A stretch of DNA of 64,000 bases from Centroberyx gerrardi (GCF_048128805.1 NC_136017.1:15708807-15772806), one strand, 5' to 3'; positions 1 to 12,220 are shown, counted from the first letter of the stretch. Numbers and translations are program-made. Notes: generated from the letters alone by a model not told the origin.

Positions 1-349
1 GAGCACTCACCAGAGAACTGACACAGCAGGCTGAAGGGCCAGAGGGTCCTGGTAAGGCCCTAGTGGTGTGCTGTGGCAGTGGTTCCAGGACAGTACCAGG
101 TGGATTGACCTGGGTGCGTCTGATGGAGCAGCGGGGCAGAAGAAGGCCTTGACTGAAGTGCAGTTACTCACCAGTTGTTGTTCCCTCCCAGATTTTCAAG
201 CTCATCGACAGAGCCACGCTGCCCCTGGGAGATCTTCCATCTTGGCTGTGCTGAACTTTGCACTGCTGTGTGCGATTCATCTGGGGATACGGATGCTGAG
301 CTCAGTCCGAGTATTTTTAGGGACTCTTAGACTGTTATCTATTTACTGT

Positions 350-355
350 AATAAA
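350..355 (+). terminator. isolated AATAAA near the left edge
   Basis: A plus-strand AATAAA followed by T-rich DNA. It could be a 3' end of a transcript entering from the left or of an LTR; nothing in 1-349 confirms a coding exon. Confidence 0.2.
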
Positions 356-1039
356 TTTGTTGTTTTTAACTTATCTAGCATTTGTCCTCCTTGGGTGCTT
401 GAACACTGCTCTCCTCTCAAAAGGACCAGTCAAAACTAGAGAAATCAAGAGCTCCTAGGGCTCTGAAAACTCGTGTGAACCTCGGCCATTGTTGACATAA
501 GGGTTAGGGTTTCAAATAAAAGCTGCACTCAACACTTAATCAGGCAAGTTGACTAAGAAACACATTCTTAGACAAGCTGAACATGCTAGAACATGGTGGT
601 ACAGGAACAGGCAGGTGGTAAAAGCTGCGTGGTTGGACTGCACTGTACCTCTCTGCTGTACAACGGACAGGGGCTTTTATTTTGAAAAGAGCAGAATAGA
701 CACTGAGCGAGAACGCATAAAAACGGCCTGGTTCCCTCTGGAAACTTCTACCTGTTAATGTCCACTCATCAGCCTCTTGTCCATGGAGAAGCTCAAGGCG
801 GGTTTAATGAGGCTTCAGTAGTGTTAACTTTGGGCTTTCACACTGCTCACACCTTAGGCTTCCAGTTCCTTTTCACGCCCTACACTTTTCCAAGCCAAAT
901 TTATGCATGGAAAAAAAAAAACATTCGAAACACATGCTGCTTTTGCCATTCCTCTTGATACATTTTAAAGGGCAGAGTGTATACGTTAACGGCTTTTTTT
1001 GTCAAAGGGGGCAATATCTAGCGAAGCTCTCTGCACCTC

Positions 1040-1460
1040 TTAGCCTCCGGAAATCTCTAAATGTCTATTCTGCTACTCTCTATCACTGATTGCTATAACA
1101 CAATAGTGATTCAACCTATATCCAGTTCATGAAAGCTTTTACATTGTCTGTTCTGAACACTTGGTGTCTAGTAGTTCTTTCCTGGAAAAATCCTCTGGTA
1201 CACAGGAACAGATGCGTTTGCAGTTTGTTTGGAATCAACAGAAGAAGAACTGGGTAGTTAGCATGAGCAGTGATAGACACCATGGCTGAACAGACAAAGG
1301 AAAGAGAAACTCAAACTGCATCAAGTGGTGTTGCTACATGGAAAAACACTTATATACTTAAATACTTAGCAGACAAAGAATTCACTTTAACTACAAATAT
1401 CCAGAACCACAATTGAAGAACAGGAACAAACTCCCTGCAATGAGCGCCTACACCGAATCA
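1040..1460 (+). repeat. dispersed repeat with a Kozak-start mini-ORF, copy 1
   Basis: Aligns with 55,195-55,570: shared GCTATAACACAATAGTGATT, CAACCTATATCCAGTTCATG, GTTAGCATGAGCAGTGATAG and CCATGGCTGAACAGACAAA. An ATG at 1,282 opens MAEQTKERETQTAS and then diverges. Confidence 0.8.
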
Positions 1461-3309
1461 CAACCTGTGCTACAATGAAGACTATTCATTTGTCACACCG
1501 ACAGAAATAATGTTGACAATCAAGCAGCTGCTCATTCCACTTGCACAGCCAGTTATTAACATCTGAACAGTAGTTTGAATGAGCATTCACTGTGGTCAAA
1601 TGGGCCATGCTAAATGGCACTGACTTTGTTTCCATGCACACACCAGTCTAATTACTGCTTTTGCTTTGATTAGAGGAATAATTAGATGATGCTGTTTGCA
1701 TGCACAGTAGATGGTGTTTGTGTAAATATTCTGGTTTTCATGCAGTCTCATTTATTGTTATATTGATTGAATAGATTGTTATGCCTGTGTTCACCTATAG
1801 CTACAAGCGATGTCAAATCTTTTCCCTCCTGTCATAAACAGCAGATTAAGGCAAGAATGCTGAATGGAAACAAAAATTATCTGAATTGGAACTGGTAACA
1901 CAAACCCCTGATGACAGGGATGACATAATGATCATTTGTTATGACTTTTCTAACTTTGACTCTGCCAAAATTAGCATAATTAGCAAAGGTTTTTGGTGGT
2001 AAGGGTTTGATGCGATTTCGAGACGCTGCGCACTATTGAAATGTCTTATGAATCATAGATAGGTAGCTAAGAAATCATGGTTTCAGTTTCAGTGCCACGT
2101 TCCATGTGGTGCCTGATGACCCGGATAAATCAGCTAGGGTACGGTATTTTTCGGCGATATTTTGATACCAAAACAAACATGCAGCCCATACAGCTTGCAG
2201 CAATTGTGGTTTGTGCTGTGATTTGCATGGAAAAAAGACTGAGAAGACATTCAGGTTTATTTTTCTTTCCGGCCAAATCAGGCTTCAAAAACGTGTGGAC
2301 ACGTAATGTGTCCCAGCCTTTAGTTCCTTAATACCCCTGCTTGGCCATCTGAACTGCATCCAGGTGGCCGAACGATGGTGCTACGTGCCTATCAGTGCCA
2401 GTGACCACCTGTTACTGACTCATCAATTATATCCCACCCTACACAAGTCCAACCAATTAAAGACAAACCCTCCCCTCAAAACACACCTTGCCAAACAGTC
2501 AAACTAGACATACAGTATGCAACAGTTCACTCAATAAATTGGCAGTTCTTACCTTCTAACCCTTAGTCTCTCTCTCATATCATAATACTACTGTTGAATG
2601 GTCTACTTTAAAAAAAAATCTGTTTCTATCTCAGACCACAATGCTAATCCTTTTCCAACCCCAAAATCCCTCATAACACAATGTAAAAATAACCCACTGC
2701 AGTCTGTACTGAATTCAGCACTTAATATAGTGCGAGCGAAGACCATTCCACCTGCTAAGCAGTTTTCAAATTTAGCTTACTGATTACAGGTACTACATTA
2801 TATAGCAAAGAATCTGAATCCGAGATGATGAAGTGTGTGTGCGTGTAGCTGTGTGTGTATGTGTGTGTGACAGAAAGAGAGACTGAGGGAGGAGAGGAGG
2901 AGGAAAATGAGACAGCTGAAGCATTACAATGTAGATTAAAGGGGAGAATGAGAGAGATGGAAGAAATGGAAGAGAGCCTGTTGCTCCCTCTAGTGGTTCA
3001 TCTCTTCCATGTGAATTTAAAGGCACATTTCACCAACAATTCACCCCCTCCGTCATCCATCATCATAGTATTCAAGAAGTCGGACAGTGCCTCATCCCCA
3101 TCCCCTGGATACCAGTCCTCTTCCTTCCTCTGCTTCTCCCTCTCCACTCTTTCCGTCCGCTTTCTCTCTTCCTCCTCCATTCTTCCTTACATACAAACAA
3201 GGCACAAGCATTTATAGTGTCGAGTTAACACAGGTGACTGACAATCAGGTTGATTACACGTAGTCAGAACCCAATCAGGGTGAATCTCATCCAGGTAAGG
3301 GCATGAAGA
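1461..3309. other. non-coding stretch
   Basis: No exon recognised. Contains a (TG)n run at about 2,832-2,869 and purine-rich DNA to 3,000. Open frames here are short and without domains. Confidence 0.6.
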
Positions 3310-5135
3310 TGAAGAAGAAGAACTTAGCCATAGACTGTTGTGAAAAGTAAGGTTTTTAACCTGCTTTTAAAAGTGTTCAGTGTGGGGGCCTCTCTCAGGT
3401 CCTCAGGCAGGGCGTTCCATCTACTTGGGGCATAAATACAAAAGGCAGCATCCCCTGCTTTAGAGTTAGTACGAGAGATGGTTAAAAGACCACTGCCTGT
3501 GGACCTGAGAGTTCTTGCTGGTTTGTATCTAATTAGCATGTCTTTTATATACTGAGGTGCAAGGCCATTTAGAGCTTTGTAAACAAGTAGCAGAATTTTA
3601 AAATCGATTCTAGTTTTGACGGGGAGCCAATGCAGAGATCTAAGAACAGATGTAATGTGTTCAGACTTTTTAGTTCCAGTGAGAACAGGTGCAGCTGCAT
3701 TTTGAATTAACTGTAGTCGCCGCACAGCTGATTTTGGGAGGCCAGTGAAAAGACCATTACAGTAGTCTAGTCTACTTGTTATAAATGCATGGATTAATTT
3801 CTCAGAGTCTGATTTTGATAGAAAGCCCCTTAGTTTTGAAATGTTTTTTAGATGGTAGAAGGCTGATCTTGTGAGTTGATTGATATGGCTCTTAAAATTT
3901 AGATCGTCGTCTATGATTACACCCAGATTTCTAGCTTCACTTTTGCTCTCCAGAGACAGAGAACTGAGATGAGCTGCAATTTTCTGTCTCTGAGCCTTTG
4001 CACCAAAGATGAGTATTTCTGTTTTGTCTTTGTTCAGTTGTAAAAAGTTCTCTGACATCCATAGATTAATATCATCAATACACTGAGTTAGGGAATGTAT
4101 GGGATCTAGGTCATCATGAGATAGGGATATGTACAGTTGTGAATCATCTGCATAATTATGGTAATTTATTTAGTGTTTCTGTATAACGTGCGAGTGGGAG
4201 CATATAGAGATTAAACAGTAGTGGCAAGAATTGAACCTTGGGGTACTCCACATATAATACCCACTCTGTCCGAGGCAAAGTCTGTCACGGCTCTTGCCGT
4301 GACTCTAGTTTTCCTTGTGTTTCTCGTTGTTCCCTGCCCCCTGTGTGTCTCCGCCTCCCTGATTTGTCTTTCTGTGTTTGTCTGTGTCTGTCGTGTGTGG
4401 CGTGGGCGTGGCTCCCTCTCCTTCCCAGCTCCTGGGCTCCTGAGTTGCCGACACACCTGAACCTCATCACTCATCACCTCCTGTATATCAACCCCGGCGT
4501 ACCTACCAGTGGTCGCCAGATTGTTCCACCAACTCCGTGGTAGACACACTCTCGGTCGCTCTGCACTTTTATGTCTGGACTTACCTTGTGTACCAAGTTC
4601 TGTTCATGTTGATCGTGTCTCTCCTGTGCCCAGGATTTCCTCCATGAGTCTCTCCACCTGCCCGCGCCACATCTGCCAGCCACCCAGCTTTCCTGTCTGT
4701 CCGCCAGCTCGTTACACACCAACCCGAGCTCCAGCCAGCCGTCTTGCTCGCCGGCTAACCCGCCAGCTCGTCAGCTCGCCGGCCAGCCCAGCTCCGATCA
4801 TCTTCCCTACTCCGGCTGCCTGCCTTCATCTCACCACTTCTAATTCCAACCTCCAATAAACCTCTTTTCCTTTTACACTTTGTCCGTGTCTGCATTTGGG
4901 TCCAAGAAGACAACCATTCCTAACAAAGTCTCCAATGGACACAAAGAACTGCCTGTCCTGTAGGTAGGTTCTGAACCAGTTTAGAACCGGGCTGGATAGG
5001 CCGACCCATTTTTCTAACCTCTCTAGTAAAATATTATGGTCAACAGTGTCGAAAGCGGCACTGAGATCCAGGAGCACAAGAACAGATAGTTTATTAGAGT
5101 CTGTGTTTATATGCAGATCGTTCACAACTTTCTAT
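3310..5135 (-). mobile_element. L2/CR1-like LINE reverse-transcriptase remnant, 5'-truncated
   Basis: Minus-strand non-LTR reverse transcriptase fragments: motif A in LLDLSAAFDTVDH (about 5,070-5,030), motif B GVPQGSIL (about 4,230), motif C YADD at 4,154-4,143. A 244-codon C-terminal thumb and tail frame follows (4,058-3,324; KDKTEILIF, RLDYCNGLF, LHWLPV, SRWNALPEDLR). An in-frame stop lies near 4,170 and the copy is split by an LTR insertion at 4,283-4,925. It ends after the stop in a GAAGAA-type short repeat, usual for L2-like tails. No endonuclease domain remains. Inactive. Confidence 0.85.
4283..4925. mobile_element. solo LTR inserted in the LINE
   Basis: A 643-bp block beginning TGTCACGG and ending TAACA (TG...CA ends), flanked by the 5-bp duplication AAGTC at 4,278-4,282 and 4,926-4,930. 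It contains AATAAA at 4,855-4,860 on the plus strand and the CTGCATTTGGGTCC motif common near the 3' end of fish LTRs. No coding region is present. A 5-bp duplication fits a Gypsy-type or ERV-type integrase; which one is not decidable here. Confidence 0.75.
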
Positions 5136-5409
5136 GTTCAACAACATAGGCATCAGAACTGCTAGAAAATAGTTCTTTTAATAGTATAGATCTAAAAAAA
5201 ATGTGTAGATCAACAGATATATCAAAATCATTAATAGATAGATAGGGAACAAATGATAACTCTTTGTTAAGGAGAGATAGATGAGAAGAATTAAAAGTCT
5301 TACTGGACAAGTTAATTATTTGGGTCTGTTGTGTTGCAGTTGCATGTCTGTGCCCCGTCTGATGCGTCTTGTCGTAGTCTTTTTCTGGGCCCCCCTCCTC
5401 TTCCTCCAC
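5136..5409 (-). mobile_element. retroelement fragment of uncertain family
   Basis: A minus-strand frame with INLSSKTFNSSHLSLLNKE followed by LSFVPYL, a phrase I associate with the N-terminal part of fish retroelement polyproteins (possibly Penelope-like). It abuts the truncated LINE. Family assignment is uncertain. Confidence 0.35.
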
Positions 5410-5700
5410 CTTACGCCACCTTCCTTCTTATCCATCATCCCCATTGCCTTTATCAGTGAAACCACATCACCCCATGCGCTCTTAACAGCCTGTTCCACAT
5501 AATGGCCCTCCAAATCGGTCAGTGTGGGGTGCAGCCACCCTTCCGCTGACCTCACCGGCTTCCCCTTAACGGCCTCAGTGGGCCCAGCTGGCCAAACGGC
5601 CGTTTTAAGCGGGCCCCTGATCCTGAGCCGCTCTGCCCTCGCTCACCAGGTTAGCCAAGTGGTGATGTGCCTTAATCAGCTTGATTTTTGAAGAACCTGG
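5400..5700 (-). repeat. repeat-derived ORF copy 1 (unknown family), frameshifted
   Basis: Minus-strand translation gives KLIKAHHHLANLVSEG, then after a stop and frameshift RWLKTAVWPAGP and WLHPTLTDLEGHYVEQA. The same order of peptides appears in 6,835-7,100. Function not recognised. Confidence 0.45.
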
Positions 5701-6429
5701 GTATAGTTTTAGATTAAGGTTAGGGTTAAAATTATAGGTTAAACTTAAAGATGAGGTCAGACAATATTCTCTCTTTTTTGGTCTATACTTCTGTATGAAA
5801 ACCTTATTTTTTTCCTTTTCTTTCTCGTCTTTTTTCTTTTTGTCTTTTTAGGGAACAACTTACTTTTATCTTTATTTATATTTACATTTATTTTTAGTAT
5901 TTATTTTAGGGATATCAGATTAAGCTCCCAGATCACTTGATCTTTATAGAACCGTAATCATCCTGTATCCCTAGGTATGACCTCAAGTCATATCTGGACT
6001 TGTTATCCGATCATATTGATCGCCAACAAGTCTAACGGAAGATCCACTGTTTCCACATGGCCTCTGCCTTTTGTCCAATGCACTCTATCCTCCTCTGTTT
6101 TAAACTGCTCCTGCGGGAGTCTTGGAATGTGTTCATCCGCTCGTCTTATCAGAGTAAGTTCTCTCTCTTCGTCTTTTCTTCCCTCTTCTCCTCCTCCCTC
6201 TCTCTGTGTCCTCTTCTTTCTTTTTTCTTCGGTCCCTGTCCCTTCGTTTCCTCCCTGTCTTTTTGACCTTCTCCCTCTCCTACCTGCTCCTTCTCTACCA
6301 CCACATCCCTTTGCTCTCCTCCTTTTTCCTTCTCTTGTCCTTGAATGTCCTTGTAACTTGGTGGAATTTTCGAATTTGTTCTTCCTCTCTCATCCCAGTT
6401 TATGGGGCTTGAGCCCTTTTGAATGTGTC

Positions 6430-6770
6430 ATTTGTAACCCTAATTCTAACCCTAACCCTAACCCTCTCCAATCCCATACCCCTACCTCTACCACCCCTCT
6501 CCAGTCCTAAACCCCTATCTCCTCCACCCCTCCCCAATCCTATGTCCCTATCTACCCCTAGCAAATCCTGGTCCCACCCTTGCCCCCTTCCAAGTCCTCC
6601 TATCACCCCCTCTTCCTGCAACCCTCAATCTCTTCATGATCACCTCCATATCCCCCATCGCACCCCAGACTGCTCCTTCCTTGATCCTATACTTCTTCTT
6701 AATCCAATTTATCGCTACCTCCCCAAGCCTCCCTGCACCTTTCCACCTGTAAAGGTGCAGGGAGTGTATC
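6430..6770 (+). repeat. C/T-rich low-complexity tract with telomere-like start
   Basis: The tract begins with three adjacent CCCTAA-type units near 6,440-6,464 and continues as CCCCTA/CCACCC-rich DNA. Open frames across it are proline/leucine artefacts. Nothing else seen in 5.7-6.8 kb. Confidence 0.5.
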
Positions 6771-6834
6771 CCACCTAGTCATCTCACACATGCTTTCTAT
6801 CTGCCTGACATAATGCTCTTCACTGTTCAGCTGA

Positions 6835-7164
6835 CTACTCCTTAATCATCTCACATAATGCTCCTCCAACCCCGTCAGCGTGCGGTTCAGCCACTGCTCT
6901 GCCGTTTTTTACCAGCGTGCCCTGAATGGTCTGGTTGGGCTCTGCTGGCCAAATCGCCGTCTTCAACCAGCGCTGGATTTTCATAAATCCCGGAGCTGCT
7001 CTTACCCCACTGACCGGATTGGCCAAATGGTGGTGTGATTTGAGCAATCTGTAGAAAGCTCGGACCAGTTTACCGGAATCATCCATTTTTATAAGTACTG
7101 CCACCCTAGAAGCCACAAGAAAAACAAAAATACAGCAATACAAATTAAAAATTGGTACATCCAC
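6835..7164 (-). repeat. repeat-derived ORF copy 2 (unknown family)
   Basis: A 109-codon minus-strand frame including LVRAFYRLLKSHHHLANPVS, FMKIQRWLKTAIWPAEP and a short tail. It is a diverged homologue of the 5.4-5.7 kb copy and is more intact. The pairing suggests a dispersed retroelement-type gene rather than a host gene. Confidence 0.45.
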
Positions 7165-7560
7165 ATTTCTCTAACCCATCCCAAACACATTCAACCCATC
7201 CTCTCACTATTCCTAACTTTCCCACCTCTTTTTTTGTGTCTGTATATATGTATATCCATTTTTGCTTTTATCCACCATCTATTGTCTAAAACACTTAAGT
7301 ACTCAATTTTAATAACTATTTAATTACCATTTAGTTAGGGTTAGTGTGTACCTATGGGACAAAATAGATACAGAGTCCTTTAAGTGAAGGGAATAGGAAT
7401 AGAAACAGGGGTCTGGATGGGATGAACGGGGACGGAGGTAGGGTTGTTGTATTAGATTTCCTCTAACCCTAACAATAGTTTTGGCTAGTTCTCGTGAATG
7501 ATGGATGAAGAAAAGCTTATCATGGCGGTAACAGCAACATGAGGAACTTCTTGCCGTAGG

Positions 7561-7705
7561 CAAAGCACACTCTTATTATCTCACATACTTATTATTAGTG
7601 TGCTTGCCGTAGGCAGAGCACACTCTTATTATCTCACATACTTATTATTAGTGTGCTTGCCGTAGGCAGAGCACACTCTTATTATCTCACATACTTATTA
7701 TTTTT
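7561..7705 (+). repeat. 53-bp tandem repeat, about three units
   Basis: Units starting at 7,561, 7,614 and 7,667 (CAGAGCACACTCTTATTATC...). Each carries AGTGTGCTTGCCG, which reappears inverted at 10,071-10,083. Confidence 0.85.
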
Positions 7706-10083
7706 CCGCCAAAAAGTTTGGCACGCTACTCCTCCTACAGTTTTTACAGTACATACACATGTGAGACATCAAAACGTGCGGCTCATTGAGGAATCGTGTG
7801 CTATTACTTTTCTAAGAGATCCCTCATAAGGTTTTTGAGATATTAAGGATTAAATGCCATTTTAGACGCAATACACACACATTGTAAAATGATGAGAACC
7901 ATGTGGACTCAATCATAGGATCACAGAGCCAGATTTTTAAGTTTCGTTTTGTCCGCCATCTTGTTTCCCCGCCGAGATCGGGAGGCTCCCACACAGTAGC
8001 TGAAGCTAACTGAAGGTAGAATCAGATCAGTATGGATGTATTTGGCCTATTATTCTGTATATTAAAAGTCTACTGCGGAGTTTTTTACCGGCTGGCTTGA
8101 TGCATTTAGGACAGAGGGGCCATTTACCGGCTGGCTTGATGCATTTGGGACAGATGGAATCGCGCTGCGGAGATCGGAGGTACGTTAGCACGCAGTAGCT
8201 GAAGCTAACTAGCAAGCAACAGTAGCATGAGCTTACTAGGCTATACAAATGAAATGGTCAAGCTCATTCATGTCAGTGCTTCGACACAGCCAGCAGATGG
8301 CGACAGAGACCATGAGTTCCCCACATGGGCTGGCTTGATGCATTTGGGACATTGTAAAAGGATGAGAACCTGAGAACCGTGTGGACTCAATCACAGGATC
8401 ACAGAGCCACAAATTGAAGTTTGGTTTTGTCCTTGTTTCTCCGCGGAGATCGGGAGGCTCCCACCCAGTAGCTGAAGCTAAGGTAGAATCAGATCAGTAT
8501 GGATGTATTTGGACTTTTATTCTGTATATTAAAAGTCTAGTGCAGAGTTTTTAATGGCTGGCTTGATGCATTTAGGACAGACGGACCGCGCTGCGGAGAT
8601 CGGGAGGTACGTTAGCACACAGTAGCTGAAGCTAACTGAAGCTAAGGTAGAATCAGATCAGTATGGATGTATTTGGCCTATTATTCTGTATATTAAAAGT
8701 CTAGTGCAGAGTTTTTAATGGCTGGCTTGATGCATTTGGGACAGACGGACGGCGCCGCGGAGATCGGGAGGGACGTTAGCTGGTTTCTCACACACAGTAG
8801 CTGAAGCTAACTGCAGCTAAGGTAGAATCAGATCAGTATGGATGTATTTGGCCTATTATTATGTATATTAAAAGTCTAGTGCAGAGTTTTTAATGGCTGG
8901 CTTGATGCATTTGGGACAGACGGACGGCGCCGCGGAGATCGGGAGGGACGTTAGCTGGTTTCTCACACACAGTAGCTGAAGCTAACTGCAGCTAAGGTAG
9001 AATCAGATCAGTATGGATGTATTTGGCCTATTATTATGTATATTAAAAGTCTAGTGCAGAGTTTTTAATGGCTGGCTTGATGCATTTGGGACAGACGGAC
9101 CGTGCTGCGGAGATCGGGAGGTACGTTAGCTGGTTTCTCACACACAGTAGCTGAAGCTAACTGAAGCTAAGGTACACACACAGAGTATGGTGGTTTCTGC
9201 GCGTCGGCCGACGCTTAACGGAGCTTCTCACGAGCTCAGTTTTTAAGCTAGAGCGGAGCTTTTTTTATTAACGGAAACTAGACATCCAGACGAATACGTA
9301 GGTACCAGCCATGTTATGTAACATAGCTCCAAAGTCGGCGAAGTTTTTGACAAAGGTAAATGGGCATGACTATTTTCAAACGGGTCCCTTGACCTCTCAC
9401 ATCAAGATATCTGAATGGCTCATTAGAACCGCAAGAGTCTTAGCTTTACAGCCATATCTGACATATGTCAGCTACATAGGGTATATGAGCTCCAGGGTAC
9501 TAAAGACACAGTGTTCTGCATGCAGTGAAAAGATGTTATTCTCGCCTTTTTTTCTTTCCCTATTTCTGCACACTGTGGTACCTAAACAGTCATGGAATTG
9601 TAGAAATTGGGTATGGCTGCAAAGCTGAGACTCTTGTGAATCCAAAGAGCCCAATTGCATTCATGTGTGATTAAATATGGCCTCATAGTAACCATTTCAA
9701 TGTGATGACAGCATTTTTTAAAACTTGACCTTACTGTATAAAATGACATGAAATGAAATGGTCGAGCTCATTCATGTCAGTGCTTCGACACAGCCAGCAG
9801 ATGGCGACAGAGACCATGAGTTCCCCACATCGGCTTTCTGTCAGCCTCGGCACCGTCTTTGTGATGCGTTTAGGGTCCTTGGAAAGCTGGGAATCTGTAG
9901 TTTCGTTCGATACCAAACATGTTGCTGTGCAGTGATGAGAAAAGTTTCCCAGTGCCTTTGAACGCAACTGGCTCTGTTTACTGAGTCTGTCAAAATGCTA
10001 ACAATTGCAATGCTGCACCGCTTAGCAAAGCTAGTGAACGCCAAGTCTAAGGGCAGGGGCATTGCAAGGGCGGCAAGCACACT
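7597..10083. mobile_element. possible composite repeat with short terminal inverted repeats
   Basis: AGTGTGCTTGCCG at the left and its exact inverse CGGCAAGCACACT at the right bound 2.5 kb. Inside are a tandem array (8,482-9,171), an 80-bp block duplicated at 8,250-8,328 and 9,751-9,830 (AGCTCATTCATGTCAGTGC...), and no transposase. Probably a non-autonomous DNA element or nested repeats; boundaries are tentative. Confidence 0.4.
8482..9171 (+). repeat. 164-175-bp tandem repeat array, four units
   Basis: Units begin GGTAGAATCAGATCAGTATG at 8,482, 8,646, 8,821 and 8,996; the next junction is at 9,171, and a detached unit lies at 8,015. Later units are nearly identical, which suggests recent unequal exchange. 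Confidence 0.85.
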
Positions 10084-10493
10084 TAAATTTTCTTTAGAAA
10101 ATTTAGCCTTTTCTAGTTATTATTAGTATGATTATTATTCTGTGTTATATTATTAAAAAGCATGTCATTGAATGCCAAATAACATTTGATTTAACTGGAC
10201 AGTTGGAATATCATTATCATTAGTTTCCCAGGGAGCAAAAAAGCCATGTGAATAGAAATTATATTTATGAGTGTTAAACAAATGCAACGGTTAGAAATTT
10301 GACATTCAAACTTTAATTAGGTAGGCCTATCACAAACAGCAGCCAATCAGAAATGCCAAACAAGAAGCATTCTTATTAATTGTTCCAACGGAAAACAAGA
10401 GCAGCCTACCAAGGAAAAAGTCTGAGGCTACTGGAAAAAAGCAAAAGGATTTATCTCAACTTTCAAAGGAAATAAGCTAAATTGCTTTGAAAG

Positions 10494-12126
10494 TTAGTTT
10501 GAGCCCTGCGCTTGGTGGTTCTCTGCCAGTTTCTTCACTGCGGGTTGCAGAGAAGTTAGTTTCAGCCGTAGTGCGCCTGAGGCCATCAAGTCCAAGCGAT
10601 TGCGGTACTTGGACTGCATGTGGAGGACCTGGCTGAATCCCTGCTCAACTACTATAGATAAGTTGTTCGGAAAGCAAGAAGAAGCGACCTGGTCTTCTCC
10701 CAGAGAGCCGGCTAACGCTGGGCATATTTGACCCACATGCTGCCCCAGCCAGAGGTGCGGAAAGTAGCCTGGGCCTCGTTGTCGCACTGGATGTCGACAA
10801 GATGCTCCTGGATAGCGGGCTCGCATTCGGTCACGTCCGCCTGAAGGGGCTGCACCACCCAGACGGGAACGTCGAGGTTCAGGAGGTCCCTGAAGCGGAT
10901 CTCCATGTCGGCCTTAACCATCCTCAGGTGGTCGGTGTAAATGAGGAGGCGGTCATCGGTAAGAGCCTCAGACACCTGCAATGAGTATAACCAGCAAATT
11001 GTTCTCAGGTGCAGATATTTAGACGATTTTGGTTATTTTATTGCTAATTAGTCTACTAATAAATGTTTCTTTATATTTATAATGCATAGGGATATAGGCC
11101 TATATTTTCAGACAATATAATAAACATTACAACATAATGTATTCATAGAAATAAAATATATTAATTATAATAATAGCGGGCCTATTATAGCCTATCTATT
11201 TAGCGTTGTTTCTGAACCTTGGTCAACTGTGGGAAATGAGCAAACTGCCTCCTGCCTATGCCCTGCCTGTACAGATCCAGTCTGGAGGTGAGACTGTGAA
11301 TGACCGCCTTGCACTGGACCAGAGTAACGCCATTTCCTTGGAGGTACATGATGTCGCAGCGGCTGGATGACACCTTTTCCCCGAGAGCTGCATCAACCTC
11401 CTCCAGGAACTCCACGATGCCGTCAAATAGCTCACAAAAACGAGCAAGGCAGTTTCCTTTTGAGAGCCAGCGGACATCAGTATGGAGAAGAAGACGCTCA
11501 AATGTCTCATCGTTTTCCTGAAACAGCTGTCGGAACAGTCTGTCATTCAGGGCATGGGCTTTTATTTTGTTTATTGCCTTGACTGCAACATTGAGAGACT
11601 CGTGGAGAGGTGGACTTTTAGATTTGGCCACAAGGTTGTGGCGGTGCAAGACACAGTGGACTGTGAGGATATGCGGGACCTGCTCCTTCAGCAGAGCGGT
11701 GAAGCCATGGTACCTGCCAACCATGAAGGGGGCACCATCAGTGGCGCATGCGAGGATGTTGGTGATTGGGATTGACTTCTCCTGTAGATACGCATAAAGC
11801 GCATTAAAAATGATCTGGCCCTTGGTGTCTGTTTCCAGATATTTGGAAAACAAAAATTCCTCAGCCATCTCCTGACTGTTGGAGGCCTTATAGCGGACAT
11901 AGGCCATCAGCATAGCGTTGTTGTCAGAGGTGGTTGTCTCATCCAGCTGAAGGCTGAATGGAGAGTCCCGCAGGATGGCACACAGCTGCTCCTCTGTATC
12001 GGCGCCCATTTCATTTATCCTGCGTGCCAGGCAGGTTTTAGAATGTTGCAGACCACATTCTGCAATGTAGTTGCAAGTTTCAACTCGTCTCATCGTGAAT
12101 CTTTGGTGTAAACTCACCTTAAACAA
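10494..12126 (-). pseudogene. hAT (Buster/ZBED5-like) transposase, intron-containing and disrupted
   Basis: Minus-strand frame of 303 codons (INEMGADTEEQLCAILRDSP, LQLDETTTSDNNAM, VHCVLHRHNLVAK, LLLHTDVRWLSKGNCLARF) matching the catalytic RNase H-like core of hAT Buster proteins such as ZBED5/SCAND3. A canonical GT-AG interval (11,217-10,976) separates it from VSEALTDDRLLIYTDHLRMV in the same phase. A TAG at 10,714-10,712 and a frameshift near 10,67x then interrupt the C-terminal dimerisation region (YRNRLDLMASGALRLKLTSL). The BED finger and N-terminus are missing. A host-domesticated origin is unlikely given the defects. Confidence 0.85.
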
Positions 12127-12220
12127 ACGCCCCCCAAGAACACCTCAAACAAAAAATCAAAAATATTGCTTCCAGCGCCCCCCGACGTTCTCGGAACGCC
12201 CCCTGGGGGGCGGTACCGCC

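Noticed and set aside
6438..6464. Interstitial telomeric repeat marking a chromosome fusion
   Set aside because: Only about three CCCTAA units are present, compatible with chance in C/T-rich DNA.
5977..6778. Ser/Pro/Leu-rich frames
   Set aside because: The region is C/T-rich low-complexity DNA; the frames have no domain and shift with the repeats.
7561..9171. CRISPR-like array
   Set aside because: Units are contiguous tandem repeats of 53 and 164-175 bp without unique spacers, in a eukaryotic sequence.
9311..10080. Several 60-105-codon frames on both strands
   Set aside because: They fall in the composite repeat, overlap one another on both strands and have no domain.
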